A stretch of DNA of 64,000 bases from Neobacillus niacini (GCF_000759675.1 NZ_BAWM01000026.1:29936-93935); one strand, 5' to 3'. Positions 36,329 through 47,400 are shown, numbered from the stretch's first letter. Program-made: numbers and translations. The notes: generated by a model not told the origin, from the sequence alone.

Positions 36329-37468
36329 ATGATTAAAACAATATTGTTTGACGTGGATGGGGTCTTGTTAAGTGAAGAGCATTATTTTGATGCATCTGCC
36401 TTAACTGTTTGGGAGTTGTTAATTAGCAATAATTATTTGGGATTGGCACCTGAAAAATTCAAAACAGACTATAGTGCAGCGGAGATTAAGACTATTCGCG
36501 AGAATGTGTTTGGTAAAAATGATGAGGTCCTTAAGCTAATGAAATCAAGAGGACTAAATGCCAATTGGGATATGATCTATTTATCCTTCGGTAATCAATT
36601 GATTCATCTCCTGTCTCAAATAAAGGAAATGGAGCATGAAAGAATCAGCAGTTGGCTGCAGGAACCAATTAATAGAGAAACGCTGCTTGATATAGGGCGT
36701 GTCCTACATAACTATTCAGTTAACACTGATTTTAATTTATTTATAGCTGAATTTGAGCAATCGAAGGAAACTAAGCAAGAATTGTTTAATTATCTAAATC
36801 AATTAGCTGAAGAAAAGCTATGTGTACAAACAACTATCTTTAGTGGTATCGGGGCACTTTGGTGTGTATGTGAGCATTCTTCTCAGGAATGGTACGTTGG
36901 AGATGAAAATGTACAAAAATCCACTGGCAAACCTTCTGTGCAGCTGGGTAAGAAAGGTTTTTTAGCGAATGAAACAACATTGGCAGCTAAAGATGAAATA
37001 GATGCACTATTTACATTCTTAAACGAATCGGGATTAACGATAGGAATTGGGACGGGAAGACCTGAGCTTGAAACCATTCAGCCATTTCACCATCTGGACT
37101 GGCTAAAACACTTTGATATCAATCATATAGTAACTGCAGATGATGTGCTAAAAGCAGAAAACGAACTGATGGAAAGAAGATCATTGTCAAAGCCAGAACC
37201 TTTTACGTACATTATGGGTCTTAATGGCAGGGAATCTTCAGTCGAGACCTGTTTCAATACACCGCTGCCAATTGAAAACGGTGAAGAGGTTCTAGTTGTA
37301 GGTGACTCGTTGGCAGACTTGCTGGCTGCAAAAAAGATGGGATGTCAGTTTGCAGCAGTTTTAACAGGTTTATCAGGAAAAGACGCGAGAAGTGACTTTG
37401 AGAAGCACAAGGCAGACTATATTCTGGATACAGTCCTTGATGTAAGGAAAATTATAGAGGAAAAATAA
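36329..37468 (+). CDS. HAD-superfamily hydrolase
   Basis: A 379-residue protein. Motif I is ILFDVDGVLLSEEHYFDASA with the nucleophile Asp; motif II is GIGTGRPEL; motif IV is VVGDSLADLLAAKKMG. The cap region between residues 25 and 230 is unusually long for a phosphatase of this class, and contains an aromatic cluster (GALWCVCEHSSQEWYVGDEN). Substrate unknown. It is a single gene with its own terminator. Start ATG preceded by GAGAAGG. Confidence 0.8.
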   Translation: MIKTILFDVDGVLLSEEHYFDASALTVWELLISNNYLGLAPEKFKTDYSAAEIKTIRENVFGKNDEVLKLMKSRGLNANWDMIYLSFGNQLIHLLSQIKEMEHERISSWLQEPINRETLLDIGRVLHNYSVNTDFNLFIAEFEQSKETKQELFNYLNQLAEEKLCVQTTIFSGIGALWCVCEHSSQEWYVGDENVQKSTGKPSVQLGKKGFLANETTLAAKDEIDALFTFLNESGLTIGIGTGRPELETIQPFHHLDWLKHFDINHIVTADDVLKAENELMERRSLSKPEPFTYIMGLNGRESSVETCFNTPLPIENGEEVLVVGDSLADLLAAKKMGCQFAAVLTGLSGKDARSDFEKHKADYILDTVLDVRKIIEEK

Positions 37469-37499
37469 GAGGGATTGCAGCACAATCCCTCTTATTTTT
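37461..37499 (+). terminator. Terminator of the HAD gene
   Basis: AAAAATAAGAGGGATTG pairs perfectly with CAATCCCTCTTATTTTT; the stop codon is in the ascending arm. Confidence 0.9.
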
Positions 37500-37501
37500 G
37501 G

Positions 37502-37606
37502 TTTACTCGCGAATTAATGAATTTTACTCGCGGAAATTTCACGTTTACTCGCGACTTTTGTCAATTTACTTGCCGTTTTTGTCAATTTACTCGCAAACTC
37601 CATAAA
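37502..37606 (+). repeat. Five-unit TTTACTCGC array, 21-base period (copy 1)
   Basis: TTTACTCGC starts at 37502, 37523, 37544, 37565 (as TTTACTTGC) and 37586, exactly 21 bases apart, separated by 12 variable bases. It begins three bases after the HAD terminator and ends just before the serA terminator. A second array with the same unit order lies at 55606-55710. Spacers are far too short for CRISPR. Confidence 0.85.
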
Positions 37607-37613
37607 TATATAT

Positions 37614-37643
37614 AAAAAGACCAAATCAAGATCAGATTTGGTC
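37614..37643 (-). terminator. Terminator of serA
   Basis: On the minus strand GACCAAATC pairs with GATTTGGTC and TTTTT follows. Confidence 0.88.
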
Positions 37644-37652
37644 ATCATTATT

Positions 37653-39287
37653 TTATTTAATTTTTTCTAGTTCAAGTTTCCCAGGATAAAAGGAATCCAC
37701 ATTGGATAACTCTAAAGATTGTGCTTCGTTTAAACCGTTAATTAGTGTAAGGGCACGAATAACCTCTGGACTAATTTGCTTATCAAGTGTTAACACCATG
37801 ATCGCTTCTCCGCCAACGGTTGTTCTACCTACTTGCATCGTTCCAATATTGATCTGATAATCCCCTAGAAGAGATCCAACCTTACCAATCATACCAGGAA
37901 CGTCCTGATGTTTTACAAGTAAGAGGTGGCTTTCAGGTCTTATATCAATACGATAATCGTTGATTTTCACGATTCTTGCACCATAGCCGTTTAATACGGT
38001 CGCTCCAATTTTAGCGGTTTCTGAGCCCTTTGTTATGGAAAGTTCCATATAATTGGCAAAGCCTTTATTATTGGCATTTTTCTGGACATTATAGGAAACT
38101 CCCTGCTCCTTCAAAAGATGAAGAGCATTAATCAAATTCACAGAATCACTTAAATGGTGGGATAAAACACCTTTAATCATCGTTCTTGTTAATAATTCTG
38201 TATCTTCTTCGATTAAATCACCATAATAATTAATTTCTATTTTAGAAGGAGCATGTTTTAATAGTTGAACGACAAGCTGCCCCACTTGTTCACCAAGCAG
38301 TAAGTATGGCTGCATTTTTTGCTGTGTCTCCCCAGACATTTGCGGCATATTAACCGCATTCCGGATGGATTGTGTTTCTAGGATTTCAATAATTTCTTCA
38401 CTAACCTCTTGGGCAACCTTTTCCTGTGCTTCTACAGTAGAGGCTCCTAAATGCGGTGTAATAATTATATTAGGATTTTGTAGTAACTCAGGATCAGCAA
38501 CAGGTTCCTTTTCAAAAACATCGAGTGCGGCACCTGCAACATGTCCTGCTTGAATGGCCCTTACCAAAGCCTTTTCATCAATAATTCCGCCACGTGCACA
38601 GTTAACGAAACGTACACCTTTTTTAGTCTTGCTTAAGTATTCGTCATTAACCAGCCCTTTGGTATCATTTGTGAGTGGCGTGTGAATGGTAATGAAATCT
38701 GACTCACGGGCTATTAAATCGAGACTAGCTTTTTTCATTCCCAGTTTTTCTGCTCTCTCTTCTGTTAAATAAGGATCGTAGCCTAATATATTCATACCAA
38801 AGCTTTTAGCACGCTTTGATACTTCGGTTCCGATTTTACCCATACCAATGACGCCAAGCGTTTTTTTGTATAATTCTACTCCCTTGAAAGAATTTCGGTC
38901 CCATTCTCCTCCAATGGTTTTTTTATGAGCCTGAGGAATATTCCTTGCCAAAGAGAGCAGCATCGCTAATGTATGTTCAGTAGCTGCGATTGTGTTGGCT
39001 CCAGGAGCATTTATGACGATAATCCCTTTTCCTGTAGCGGCATTCACATCAATATTATCTACACCTACACCTGCTCTTGCAATTACCTTAAGCCGGTCCG
39101 CATAATGAAGCAGTTCTGCGGTTACTTTTGTTTGGCTGCGTACAATTAAAGCCTCGTAATCTCCTATTATATTCTTTAACTCTTCGGGCTTTAATGTAGG
39201 CTGACGCTCAACAATAAAATTAGGGTGATCAAACAAACTTTTTAAACCAGTATCACTAATGCCATCTGTTACAAGTACCTTAAACAT
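37653..39287 (-). CDS. serA: D-3-phosphoglycerate dehydrogenase
   Basis: A 544-residue enzyme opening serine synthesis: oxidises 3-phosphoglycerate to 3-phosphohydroxypyruvate. N-terminal dehydrogenase with ARAGVGVDNIDVNAATGKGI, the NAD fold GVIGMGKIGTEVSKRAKSFG, NCARGGIIDEKAL and the catalytic histidine in ITPHLGASTVEAQEK. An intervening substrate-binding domain (about 320-450) and a C-terminal ACT domain (LLLVKHQDVPGMIGKVGSLL) follow, as in the long Bacillus type. ATG 39287 has AAAGGATGAGG upstream. Transcription is governed by a T-box leader. A dispersed repeat sits in its 5' untranslated region. Confidence 0.95.
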   Translation of the reverse strand: MFKVLVTDGISDTGLKSLFDHPNFIVERQPTLKPEELKNIIGDYEALIVRSQTKVTAELLHYADRLKVIARAGVGVDNIDVNAATGKGIIVINAPGANTIAATEHTLAMLLSLARNIPQAHKKTIGGEWDRNSFKGVELYKKTLGVIGMGKIGTEVSKRAKSFGMNILGYDPYLTEERAEKLGMKKASLDLIARESDFITIHTPLTNDTKGLVNDEYLSKTKKGVRFVNCARGGIIDEKALVRAIQAGHVAGAALDVFEKEPVADPELLQNPNIIITPHLGASTVEAQEKVAQEVSEEIIEILETQSIRNAVNMPQMSGETQQKMQPYLLLGEQVGQLVVQLLKHAPSKIEINYYGDLIEEDTELLTRTMIKGVLSHHLSDSVNLINALHLLKEQGVSYNVQKNANNKGFANYMELSITKGSETAKIGATVLNGYGARIVKINDYRIDIRPESHLLLVKHQDVPGMIGKVGSLLGDYQINIGTMQVGRTTVGGEAIMVLTLDKQISPEVIRALTLINGLNEAQSLELSNVDSFYPGKLELEKIK

Positions 39288-39332
39288 TTTAAACCTCATC
39301 CTTTCATTAGTTAATATAAACAATCAAACTAT

Positions 39333-39432
39333 CTAGCTCCAGCGCCTAGGGGCTTGGGGTCATAAGCGTGTCTAGTTTCGGCTCCTTGGAACTCGAGTCA
39401 TAAGCCACCCCCTGAACCAGGCGCTTCCGCTT
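39333..39432. repeat. Dispersed Bacillaceae intergenic repeat with inverted ends
   Basis: Ends AGCTCCAGCGCCT and AGGCGCTTCCGCTT are complementary in their core, and internal arms (GGGGTCATAAGC versus GTCATAAGCCACCCC) also pair. I recall this type as a frequent intergenic element in Bacillus-like genomes. It lies between the T-box terminator and the serA start, so it is transcribed as part of the serA leader. Confidence 0.65.
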
Positions 39433-39440
39433 TAAAATTA

Positions 39441-39700
39441 AAAAGTCCCTCATAACAGACAGATTTGTCTTGTTATGAGGGACGTGATCTACGTGGTGCC
39501 ACCCTCTTTTGCTGCTTAATAACGCAGCCTCAATATGTTAACGGGTTTTCCCGGGCATTCCTACTATAACTTCAGTCTGCCAGTTCAGAAGGGCTGGGCA
39601 AAAATAAGAAATTGCACCGGATCACAGCAACCACCGGCTCTCTGCAGCACTTTCTTACTGCCGTCTTCATCATCACATTTTTATAAACTATTACCTGAAT
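39441..39700 (-). promoter_or_regulatory. T-box riboswitch of serA
   Basis: Read on the minus strand, the conserved T-box AGGGTGGCACCACG (39492-39505) is followed by a terminator: GTCCCTCATAACA/TGTTATGAGGGAC with a T-rich tail. Upstream are the stem I elements AGAGAGCCGGTGG and a TCT triplet in CCCTTCTGAACTGG (complement at 39587-39589), a plausible serine specifier. The leader should sense uncharged tRNA-Ser and let transcription proceed into serA when serine is short. Exact 5' end is not determined. Confidence 0.88.
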
Positions 39701-39852
39701 TTAAAGAATATTCTACATTGATACCTTTAGTATTGTAAAGGGATATAAAGAATAATTTTTCGAGTATTCAAATTTAAATTTTTTTAAAAAAATGCATGCC
39801 AATGCTGGTACGGTAGTAAGCGATTACATTGAATTTTTTAAAAAATTTGTCT

Positions 39853-39881
39853 ATTGTAAATGTATTGAGAGAATAATATAA
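39853..39881 (+). promoter_or_regulatory. Promoter of the hom-thrC-thrB operon
   Basis: TTGTAA, 17-base spacer, TATAAT (sigma-A type). The transcript would start about 50 bases before the hom ATG. Confidence 0.65.
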
Positions 39882-39938
39882 TGTCTACTATATAAATACA
39901 AATGTACGCATGTGGTAGACAGTGTGGGAGGGATATAT

Positions 39939-41234
39939 ATGAAAGCAATCCAAATTGGGTTACTTGGTTTAGGAACAGTTGGTACAGGAGTTGTAAAAAT
40001 TATTAAAAACCACCAAGATAAATTAATGCATCAGGTGGGTTGTCCTGTAGTAGTAAAGAAAATCCTGGTCCAAGATTTACATAAAACAAGACCGGTTGAA
40101 GTGGATCCAGAGTTGTTAACATCTACCCCATCTGACATCCTGCATGATCGTGAGATAGATGTTGTGATTGAAGTGATGGGCGGGGTCAATGAAACAAAAG
40201 AGTATTTGCTTAGTGCCCTCCGTCAAGGAAAGCATGTTGTGACAGCAAACAAGGATTTAATGGCCCTTCATGGATCAGAATTGTTATCTGTCGCTTCTGA
40301 AAATAGCTGTGATTTATTCTATGAAGCAAGTGTTGCGGGAGGTATTCCAATCTTAAGAGGCTTAGTTGATGGTCTTGCTTCTGATCGGATCACCCAAATG
40401 ATGGGAATTGTAAATGGAACCACTAATTTTATTTTAACGAAAATGAGCCAGGAGGGGACTGCCTATGAAGACGTTCTTAAAGAAGCTCAAAGGCTGGGCT
40501 TTGCAGAAACCGACCCAACCTCAGATGTAGAAGGACTGGATGCTGCCCGGAAAATGACAATATTAGCCACTTTAGGTTTTTCAATGCATATTGACCTTGA
40601 TGATGTAAAGGTAAGTGGAATTTCGAATATTACAGAGGAAGACCTACGTTATGGAAAACAATTAGGCTATACAATGAAGTTGTTAGGATATGCCCACCGT
40701 GATGGGGAAAAAGTAGAGGTAAGTGTCCAGCCTACATTCTTGTCCGACAACCATCCGTTGGCTTCGGTACAAAATGAGTATAATGCAGTTTATGTGTATG
40801 GCGAGGCTGTGGGTGAAACTATGTTCTATGGACCAGGTGCTGGAAGCTTGCCAACGGCAACTGCAGTTGTTTCAGATTTAGTTGGAGTAATAAAAAATTT
40901 TCGACTTGGCGTAAATGGTCGAAGTGCTGTAACACCTCAATATCCTAAGCTCCTAAAGGATGATAATGAAAAATACTCTAAATACTTCTTACGAATCCAT
41001 GTGCAGGATGAGGTTGGAGTATTTGCTGAACTTACCTCCATTTTTGCAAAGTATGGTGTAAGCTTTGAAAAAATATTACAGCTTCCAGTTAAGAAAAACG
41101 AAACATCTGAAATTGTCTTAGTTACACATCGAGCATCACTAACAAATTACGATGCAATCCTTTATGAATTAAAGGATTTACCGGCGGTTAAAGAAATAAA
41201 AAGTGCTTATAGAGTGGTGAGGAAATCATTATGA
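39939..41234 (+). CDS. hom: Homoserine dehydrogenase
   Basis: A 431-residue enzyme reducing aspartate semialdehyde to homoserine. NAD(P)-binding start [46 protein letters not shown], and the catalytic region [21 protein letters not shown]-terminal ACT domain ([20 protein letters not shown]) provides threonine feedback. ATG 39939 follows GGGAGGG; the upstream in-frame GTG lacks a ribosome site. First gene of the threonine operon, overlapping thrC by four bases. Confidence 0.95.
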   Translation: MKAIQIGLLGLGTVGTGVVKIIKNHQDKLMHQVGCPVVVKKILVQDLHKTRPVEVDPELLTSTPSDILHDREIDVVIEVMGGVNETKEYLLSALRQGKHVVTANKDLMALHGSELLSVASENSCDLFYEASVAGGIPILRGLVDGLASDRITQMMGIVNGTTNFILTKMSQEGTAYEDVLKEAQRLGFAETDPTSDVEGLDAARKMTILATLGFSMHIDLDDVKVSGISNITEEDLRYGKQLGYTMKLLGYAHRDGEKVEVSVQPTFLSDNHPLASVQNEYNAVYVYGEAVGETMFYGPGAGSLPTATAVVSDLVGVIKNFRLGVNGRSAVTPQYPKLLKDDNEKYSKYFLRIHVQDEVGVFAELTSIFAKYGVSFEKILQLPVKKNETSEIVLVTHRASLTNYDAILYELKDLPAVKEIKSAYRVVRKSL

Positions 41235-42292
41235 GATGGCCAGGATTGATTGAAGCATATAAAGAATTTTTACCAGTAACAAATGAAACACCTAAGTTAA
41301 CATTAAATGAGGGAAATACTCCATTAGTAAAGCTAGAACGGCTTTCAAAGGAATGGGATGTAGAGCTTTACGTTAAACTTGAAGGAGCAAATCCGACAGG
41401 TTCCTTTAAAGACCGTGGAATGGTGATGGCTGTTGCAAAGGCGATAGAATCTGGCAGTAAAACCGTCATTTGTGCTTCCACAGGAAATACGTCTGCAGCT
41501 GCTGCCGCATATGCAGCCCGGGCAGGGTTACGTTGCATTATTGTTATTCCTGAAGGCAAAATTGCCTTAGGGAAGCTTGCTCAAGCAATGATGTATGGAG
41601 CAGAAATTATCTCGATTCAAGGGAATTTCGATCAAGCATTACAGATGGTACGCAATATAAGTAAAGAACAACCGATTACCCTTGTTAATTCAGTTAATCC
41701 TCATCGTTTAGAGGGACAAAAAACAGCTGCATTTGAGGTTTGTGATCAATTAGGGTTTGCTCCAGATATTTTAGCCATTCCAGTCGGGAATGCCGGTAAT
41801 ATCAGTGCATATTGGAAAGGGTTTAAAGAATACGCAAATCATAAGGGAACGGGATTACCAAGAATGTATGGCTTTGAAGCAGCAGGGGCGGCGGCACTCG
41901 TTCACAATCGTGTATTTGAAAATCCAGAAACCATTGCAACAGCTATTCGAATTGGAAATCCCGCAAGCTGGGACTTAGCAGTTTCCGCTGTGGAAGAATC
42001 AAATGGACTATTTGATGAAGTCAGTGATGATCAAATAGTAGCTGCATATAAGAAAATTGCAGCCACGGAAGGAATCTTCGCTGAACCAGCTTCATGTGCG
42101 TCAATCGCTGGTATTATTAAATCCATCGAAAAAGGAAAAATTGAAAAGGGATCAAAAATTGTCGCTGTACTTACTGGAAATGGATTAAAGGATCCTGATA
42201 CTGCTATTCAAAGCAGCCTTGTGGATGTAATGCAATTGCCAAATGATGAGAAAGCTGTGACAGAACACATCAGGGGAGTTGTCCATCGATGA
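41231..42292 (+). CDS. thrC: Threonine synthase
   Basis: A 353-residue PLP enzyme that converts O-phosphohomoserine to threonine. The PLP lysine is in [14 protein letters not shown] (residue about 59), phosphate-binding loop in [14 protein letters not shown], and [17 protein letters not shown] and NGLKDPDTA complete the signature. Its ATG overlaps the hom stop and its own stop overlaps the thrB start, so the three are translated together. Confidence 0.95.
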   Translation: MRWPGLIEAYKEFLPVTNETPKLTLNEGNTPLVKLERLSKEWDVELYVKLEGANPTGSFKDRGMVMAVAKAIESGSKTVICASTGNTSAAAAAYAARAGLRCIIVIPEGKIALGKLAQAMMYGAEIISIQGNFDQALQMVRNISKEQPITLVNSVNPHRLEGQKTAAFEVCDQLGFAPDILAIPVGNAGNISAYWKGFKEYANHKGTGLPRMYGFEAAGAAALVHNRVFENPETIATAIRIGNPASWDLAVSAVEESNGLFDEVSDDQIVAAYKKIAATEGIFAEPASCASIAGIIKSIEKGKIEKGSKIVAVLTGNGLKDPDTAIQSSLVDVMQLPNDEKAVTEHIRGVVHR

Positions 42293-43212
42293 CTTTGAAT
42301 GACGGGAAATTTGTTATCAAAGTACCAGCAAGTTCAGCAAATCTAGGACCTGGCTTTGATTCAATCGGTGTTGCTCTTAATCTATATTTAAGTTTAGAAG
42401 TAGAGAAAAGTGAGAAATGGGAATGTTATTCCACAACAGAGGAATTAAAGGACCTCCCATCAGATGAACAGCATTTTATCTGTCAAATTGCTCTGCAAAC
42501 AGCAGCAAAATATGGAAAGGAATTGCAACCTTGTAAAATCACGGTTGAAAGTGAGATTCCCTTGGCACGTGGTCTTGGTTCAAGTGCATCAGCTATTATT
42601 GCAGGGATTGAACTGGCAGATTACGTTGGAGAGTTAGGATTAACAAAAAAAGAAAAGCTATTACTTTCTACTGAAATAGAAGGTCATCCAGATAATGTTG
42701 GTGCTTCTTTATATGGTGGACTTGTTATCGGCAGTTATGAGCAAGGAGAGGTTGATGTCGTTTCTATTTCAGATATTTCTTTTGAAATGGTTGCCATCAT
42801 CCCGAAAGAAAGCTTATTAACTAAGGATTCTCGCGGTGTTTTGCCAATAGAATTTTCGTATAAAAATACGATACGTGCTTCTTCAATAGCAAATGTTTTA
42901 GTTGGAGCACTACTTAGTAATAACTGGGAAATGGCTGGGAAGATGATGGAAAAGGATATTTTTCACCAGCCATATAGGAAACCCCTAATCCCGTTTTATG
43001 ATGAAGCTGCAAATTTCGCAAAGTCTGAAGGAGCGTTCGGTGTGGCCTTAAGTGGAGCTGGCCCAACTGTTTTATGTTTTTGTGAAAAAGGAAAAGGTAA
43101 ATCACTTGAGCAATCAATAAAATCTGCTTATCCTAACATGACAGCTAAACTACTTAGCATAGACTATACAGGAAGCAGCGTATTCAAACTTAATAACTGC
43201 ATAGTGAATTAG
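42289..43212 (+). CDS. thrB: Homoserine kinase
   Basis: A 307-residue GHMP-family kinase that phosphorylates homoserine. [20 protein letters not shown] at the N-terminus, the ATP loop [32 protein letters not shown] and the C-terminal [16 protein letters not shown] are all family marks. Last gene of hom-thrC-thrB; a terminator starts at its stop codon. Confidence 0.95.
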   Translation: MTLNDGKFVIKVPASSANLGPGFDSIGVALNLYLSLEVEKSEKWECYSTTEELKDLPSDEQHFICQIALQTAAKYGKELQPCKITVESEIPLARGLGSSASAIIAGIELADYVGELGLTKKEKLLLSTEIEGHPDNVGASLYGGLVIGSYEQGEVDVVSISDISFEMVAIIPKESLLTKDSRGVLPIEFSYKNTIRASSIANVLVGALLSNNWEMAGKMMEKDIFHQPYRKPLIPFYDEAANFAKSEGAFGVALSGAGPTVLCFCEKGKGKSLEQSIKSAYPNMTAKLLSIDYTGSSVFKLNNCIVN

Positions 43213-43238
43213 GGCCGAGAAAGGATCGGCCCTTTTTC
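43212..43238 (+). terminator. Terminator of the threonine operon
   Basis: GGGCCGA pairs with TCGGCCC, followed by TTTTTCTTTTT. Confidence 0.9.
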
Positions 43239-43274
43239 TTTTTAATGGGCAAGTTGACCAATGCATAGATGGCA

Positions 43275-43418
43275 CTAGCCTTTTAGTCCTTGAAGCCACT
43301 CCTGATAACATTCATCACAAAGGATCTCATCTCTTTCAGTATTAGAGCTTAAAAATGTAACATAGTGATGTTGCTTTTCCTCAATTTCATTTACACAATA
43401 GAAACATTTTTCCTGCAT
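43275..43418 (-). CDS. Small four-cysteine (zinc-ribbon-like) protein
   Basis: A 47-residue protein with two C-x2-C pairs: MQEKCFYCVNEIEE near the start and DEILCDECYQEWLQG near the end, 27 residues apart, the layout of a small zinc-binding knuckle. AAGGAG lies ten bases before the ATG, and the gene fills the gap between the threonine operon terminator and the SDR gene. No function can be assigned; similar tiny Cys4 proteins are common in Bacillus. Confidence 0.65.
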   Translation of the reverse strand: MQEKCFYCVNEIEEKQHHYVTFLSSNTERDEILCDECYQEWLQGLKG

Positions 43419-43586
43419 TTAAACATTTCTCCTTTACCTAGAGGTTTCCTTAGTTTTTCTTGAAAATTTTTTTTGTTACATAGAAATAATCCCCACATAT
43501 GTTCTTGATTAAGTCAGCAATTTTTATTGTTTGTAAATTAGAGTTAAACTGAAGTGGAAGGCGTTAAAAATTGGAGGATAAGTGAT

Positions 43587-44339
43587 ATGAGTTTTACAAT
43601 TAAAGTTGTTATTGTGACTGGGGCAGCAAATGGAATCGGTCGAGCTATTGCTGCTGCTTATGCTGAAAAGGGGGCAAAGGTGTTGCTTGCTGATATAGAG
43701 GATGCGGCAGGCAGGAGAACAGAATTGGAACTAAAGAAAATAGGCGCAGATGTACATTATATGAAAACAGACGTAAAAAGAGAAAGTGATATTATTAACC
43801 TTATGGAAACAGCAAAAAAGATCTATGGCCGAATAGATGTGTTAATTAATAATGCTGGAAAAGGTTTGTTTAAATCAATCTATGAAGTAACAGTAGAAGA
43901 ATGGGATGATATTATTCAAACCAACTTGAGGAGTGTCTTCCTCTGTTCACGAGAAGCAGCAAAGTATATGCGTGAGAATAAACAGGGTGGAGCAATTGTT
44001 AACATGGCTTCGACTCGTGCAATTATGTCTGAGCCGAATTCGGAGGGATATGCAGCAACTAAAGGAGGAATAGTCGCAATCACCCATGCTTTAGCTGCTA
44101 CACTGAGTGAGGACCGAATTACCGTTAATGCGATTTCACCTGGTTGGATTCACACAGGTGACTATTCTCAATTAACCTCCAACGATCATGAACAGCATTT
44201 ATCAAAACGAGTTGGTAAACCAGATGATATAGCAAGGGCATGTCTTTATTTAACGGCACAAGAAAATGATTTTGTTACAGGAATTAATTTGATTGTTGAC
44301 GGTGGCATGACGAGAAAAATGATATATGAAGAAGAATGA
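43587..44339 (+). CDS. Short-chain dehydrogenase/reductase
   Basis: A 250-residue SDR. Nucleotide-binding VVIVTGAANGIGRAIAAAYAEKG, NNAGKG, catalytic Ser in IVNMASTRAIMSE and Y-x3-K in GYAATKGGIVAITHALA, then the ISPGWIHTG loop. Glucose-1-dehydrogenase or 3-oxoacyl reductase activities are both possible; substrate unknown. ATG 43587 has TTGGAGG thirteen to seven bases upstream; the earlier in-frame start is rejected. It is separate from, but next to, the MalT-like regulator. Confidence 0.85.
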   Translation: MSFTIKVVIVTGAANGIGRAIAAAYAEKGAKVLLADIEDAAGRRTELELKKIGADVHYMKTDVKRESDIINLMETAKKIYGRIDVLINNAGKGLFKSIYEVTVEEWDDIIQTNLRSVFLCSREAAKYMRENKQGGAIVNMASTRAIMSEPNSEGYAATKGGIVAITHALAATLSEDRITVNAISPGWIHTGDYSQLTSNDHEQHLSKRVGKPDDIARACLYLTAQENDFVTGINLIVDGGMTRKMIYEEE

Positions 44340-44463
44340 GGCTACCTATGCATTTGTTAGATAGCCTTCTCCATTTGAGGAAGCAACTTAAGCAATTCCA
44401 CATTGGTCTATTATATGATAAAATAGTGTAAAAATTGGGAAAATTAGAAAGGAGGATAAATAA

Positions 44464-47400
44464 ATGAAGCTGCCGATTATTCAAACAAAACTGCGAATTC
44501 CGGCCGTCAAAGATGAATATATTAGACGGGCAAAACTTACTAGGAAAATGAAGAAAATTCCTGATTACCCTTTGACAATTATTCATTCTGGAGCAGGTTT
44601 TGGAAAAAGTTCGGCACTGGCTTTATTTATGAGGGATGAAAAAATCCCTGGCTGCTGGTACTCCATCTCATCAATGGATGACGACATCCTTCCGTTCATT
44701 TCCTATATCATTCATTCGATTAGAGGGTTTGTTCCTGAATTTGGACAGGAAATTGCGAAGTATATCGAAACAATGGACCGTTACATAAGGGAAGAAGATT
44801 TGAGTTATTTATGCACCCTCTTTATAAATGAAATCCTTGAAGTTAATTCCGATATTATATTAATTTTGGACGACTATCATCAAATTGAGCATTCATACAC
44901 AATCAATAGCTGGATTGAAAAATTACTGCAGCATATTCCTTCGAATTTACACTTGGTTATCTCAAGCCGCAGCCGACCGGGCTGGAAGCATTTAACGAAA
45001 ATGAGGGTTAACGGGCAGTTATTAGAAATTTCACGAGATGATTTAGTATTAACCATTGAAGAAATAGAATTGTTATTAACGGACCTTTACGGGCTAGAAA
45101 TAGAGCCCGCTCATTTACAAAGTATTTATAAATTAACAGAAGGCTGGATTATTGCATTGTGTATGATTGCACAGCAGATTCCACTTACTGGAGATATTTC
45201 AGCACTCTTTGAACATTCCTCCTATTCACTTCAAGACTTATTTGACTACTTAGTAATGGAAGTCTTTTCAAAACAGCCGCCAATGATTCAACAATTTTTG
45301 GAACAAACTTCAATCTTAGATGTTATTGAGGAAGAACTTTGTGATGAAGTAATTGGAATTCATGGTGCATCTAGCATGCTCGAGCAATTGAAAGAAAGAA
45401 ATTTGTTCATTCAAAAGATTGGAGTAAAACATTATCGCTACCATGCACTTTTTAAAGAGTTTTTAGAAAACGCTTTCCTGAAAAATAACCCATCTAACTT
45501 TTCGGCACTCCATGAGAAATGTGCACGCTTCTATGAAAAAAGGTGGATGTGGGAAGAATCTCTCTATCACTATAAAAAAATTAATCATTTTAAAGCAATG
45601 GCGTCTATCCTACAAGACAATGGGGGGGAAATGCTTGAGGGCGGGAAGCTAAAAAGTTTGTCTGATCAATTAATGTTGATCCCTGCGCTTGAGTTGGACA
45701 CTTATTATCTTCTCTGGTTCCTAAAAGCAGAGGTCCACCGCTATCGCTCTCAATATCAAGAAGCTGAGAAATGTTATGATAAATCCTATATAGAGGCCGG
45801 GAAGAGGAATGATTTTCTCGGGATGAGCAAGGCGTTAGAAGGAAAAGCGAAGATTTATTTAGATACCATCCAACCTCACCAAGCCGAAAAGTTATTATAT
45901 GAAGCCATTGAAGCGAGAGAAAAAAGTATTAGTTCAGAAGCAGAAAAGGCAAAGCTATATTATTTGCTCTCTGAGAATCTTCTGAATTCTGGAAAATCAA
46001 CAAACGCTGAAAAATGGCTGCAAAAGGCTAAGGAATCAAGCCCGTCAATAGTAGATGGAAATATTGAAGCAAGATTATATTTAAGAACAGGTCGATTTGA
46101 GGAAGCAAAAAAGGTTCTTCACAACCAAAAGGAAGAATTATCAAGTAAAAATGGTACTGCACTTCCGAAGTCACACAGAGAAACAGATTTACTATTATCC
46201 TTAATAGATGCCTTTACAGGCGAAGGTTTGAAGGCCAAGAATTTAGCACAAGCAAGCATACAACAAGGTATTAGTTTAAAAGCGCCTTTTGTGGAGGCAT
46301 GTGGCTGGATTCGGATGGGGCATGCTGTACAAATTCTCAATAAATATGATTCGGATTTAGCAGAACAGTGCTACAATACGGCTTTGGATATAATGAGTAA
46401 GCTTAATGTAGAAAGGGGAAAAGCCGAGCCGTTAATGGGACTTTGTATCCTGTATGGAACAAGGGGAGAATACGAGCGGGCGATGGAGGCAGGAAAGAAA
46501 GCATTGAAGGAGACTGAAAAAGTACAGGATATCTGGCTTTCAGCTCTTATTAGCCTATGTATGGGGGTCACTTGTATTTATAACGAAAGAGTAAATAAGG
46601 GACTAGATTACTTAGAAAAAACAAAAGCATTATTCTATCAATGTGAGGATACTTTTGGACAAATGTTATCCAGTTTCTGGCTTGCCTATATTTACTTTAT
46701 AGAAAAAGAAGACGAATTGTTTAAACAAACAATAGATAAGTTTTTATATTTGATTCAAACATATGATTTTGAGTTCTTTTTTCATAAGGTGTCAGTATTT
46801 AGTCCAAGGGATTTACAAATGGTCGTTCCGCTGTTAATAGAGTGTGCAAAGGGGAATGTTCAAAAGTCATATGCGGTAAAAATCCTCCAGGATATGGGGA
46901 TCACTGCATTGAATTCACATCCTGGATATTCGATAAGAGTTCAAACGCTAGGGCAATTTAAAATATGGCTTGGAGAAAAGGACGTTGGGGAAAAAGATTG
47001 GCAGCGTGAAAAAGGCAAGGAATTATTTCAGCTCTTTATTACTGTTAATGAACTCGTAACCAAAGAAGAGATACTCCAAATTCTTTGGCCAAATCAAGTT
47101 ACAAAAAATGCAGACCGTGACTTTAAAGTTGCATTAAATAGTCTTCATCACGTTCTGGAGCCAATGCGGAAGGCAAGGTCAGCCCCCTTTTTTATCATAA
47201 GAGAAGGGATGTTTTATGGTATAAATCCTCATGCCAAAATCGAATTAGATACAACTCAATTTCAAACATTGATTGAAAATGGTTTAAGTGAAACATCCCA
47301 AGAAAAAGTGATTACTCTTCTAGAAAAAGGCTTAAGGCTTTATCAAGGGGAATACTTACCAGAACGAAGGTATGATGATTGGTGTATAAGTAAAAGAGAG

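Noticed and set aside
37502..37606. CRISPR array
   Set aside because: Repeats are 9 bases and spacers 12 bases; no cas genes; unit order copied at a second place.
39535..39738. Plus-strand open frame of 67 codons between serA and hom
   Set aside because: It lies entirely over the minus-strand T-box leader, whose conserved elements explain the sequence.
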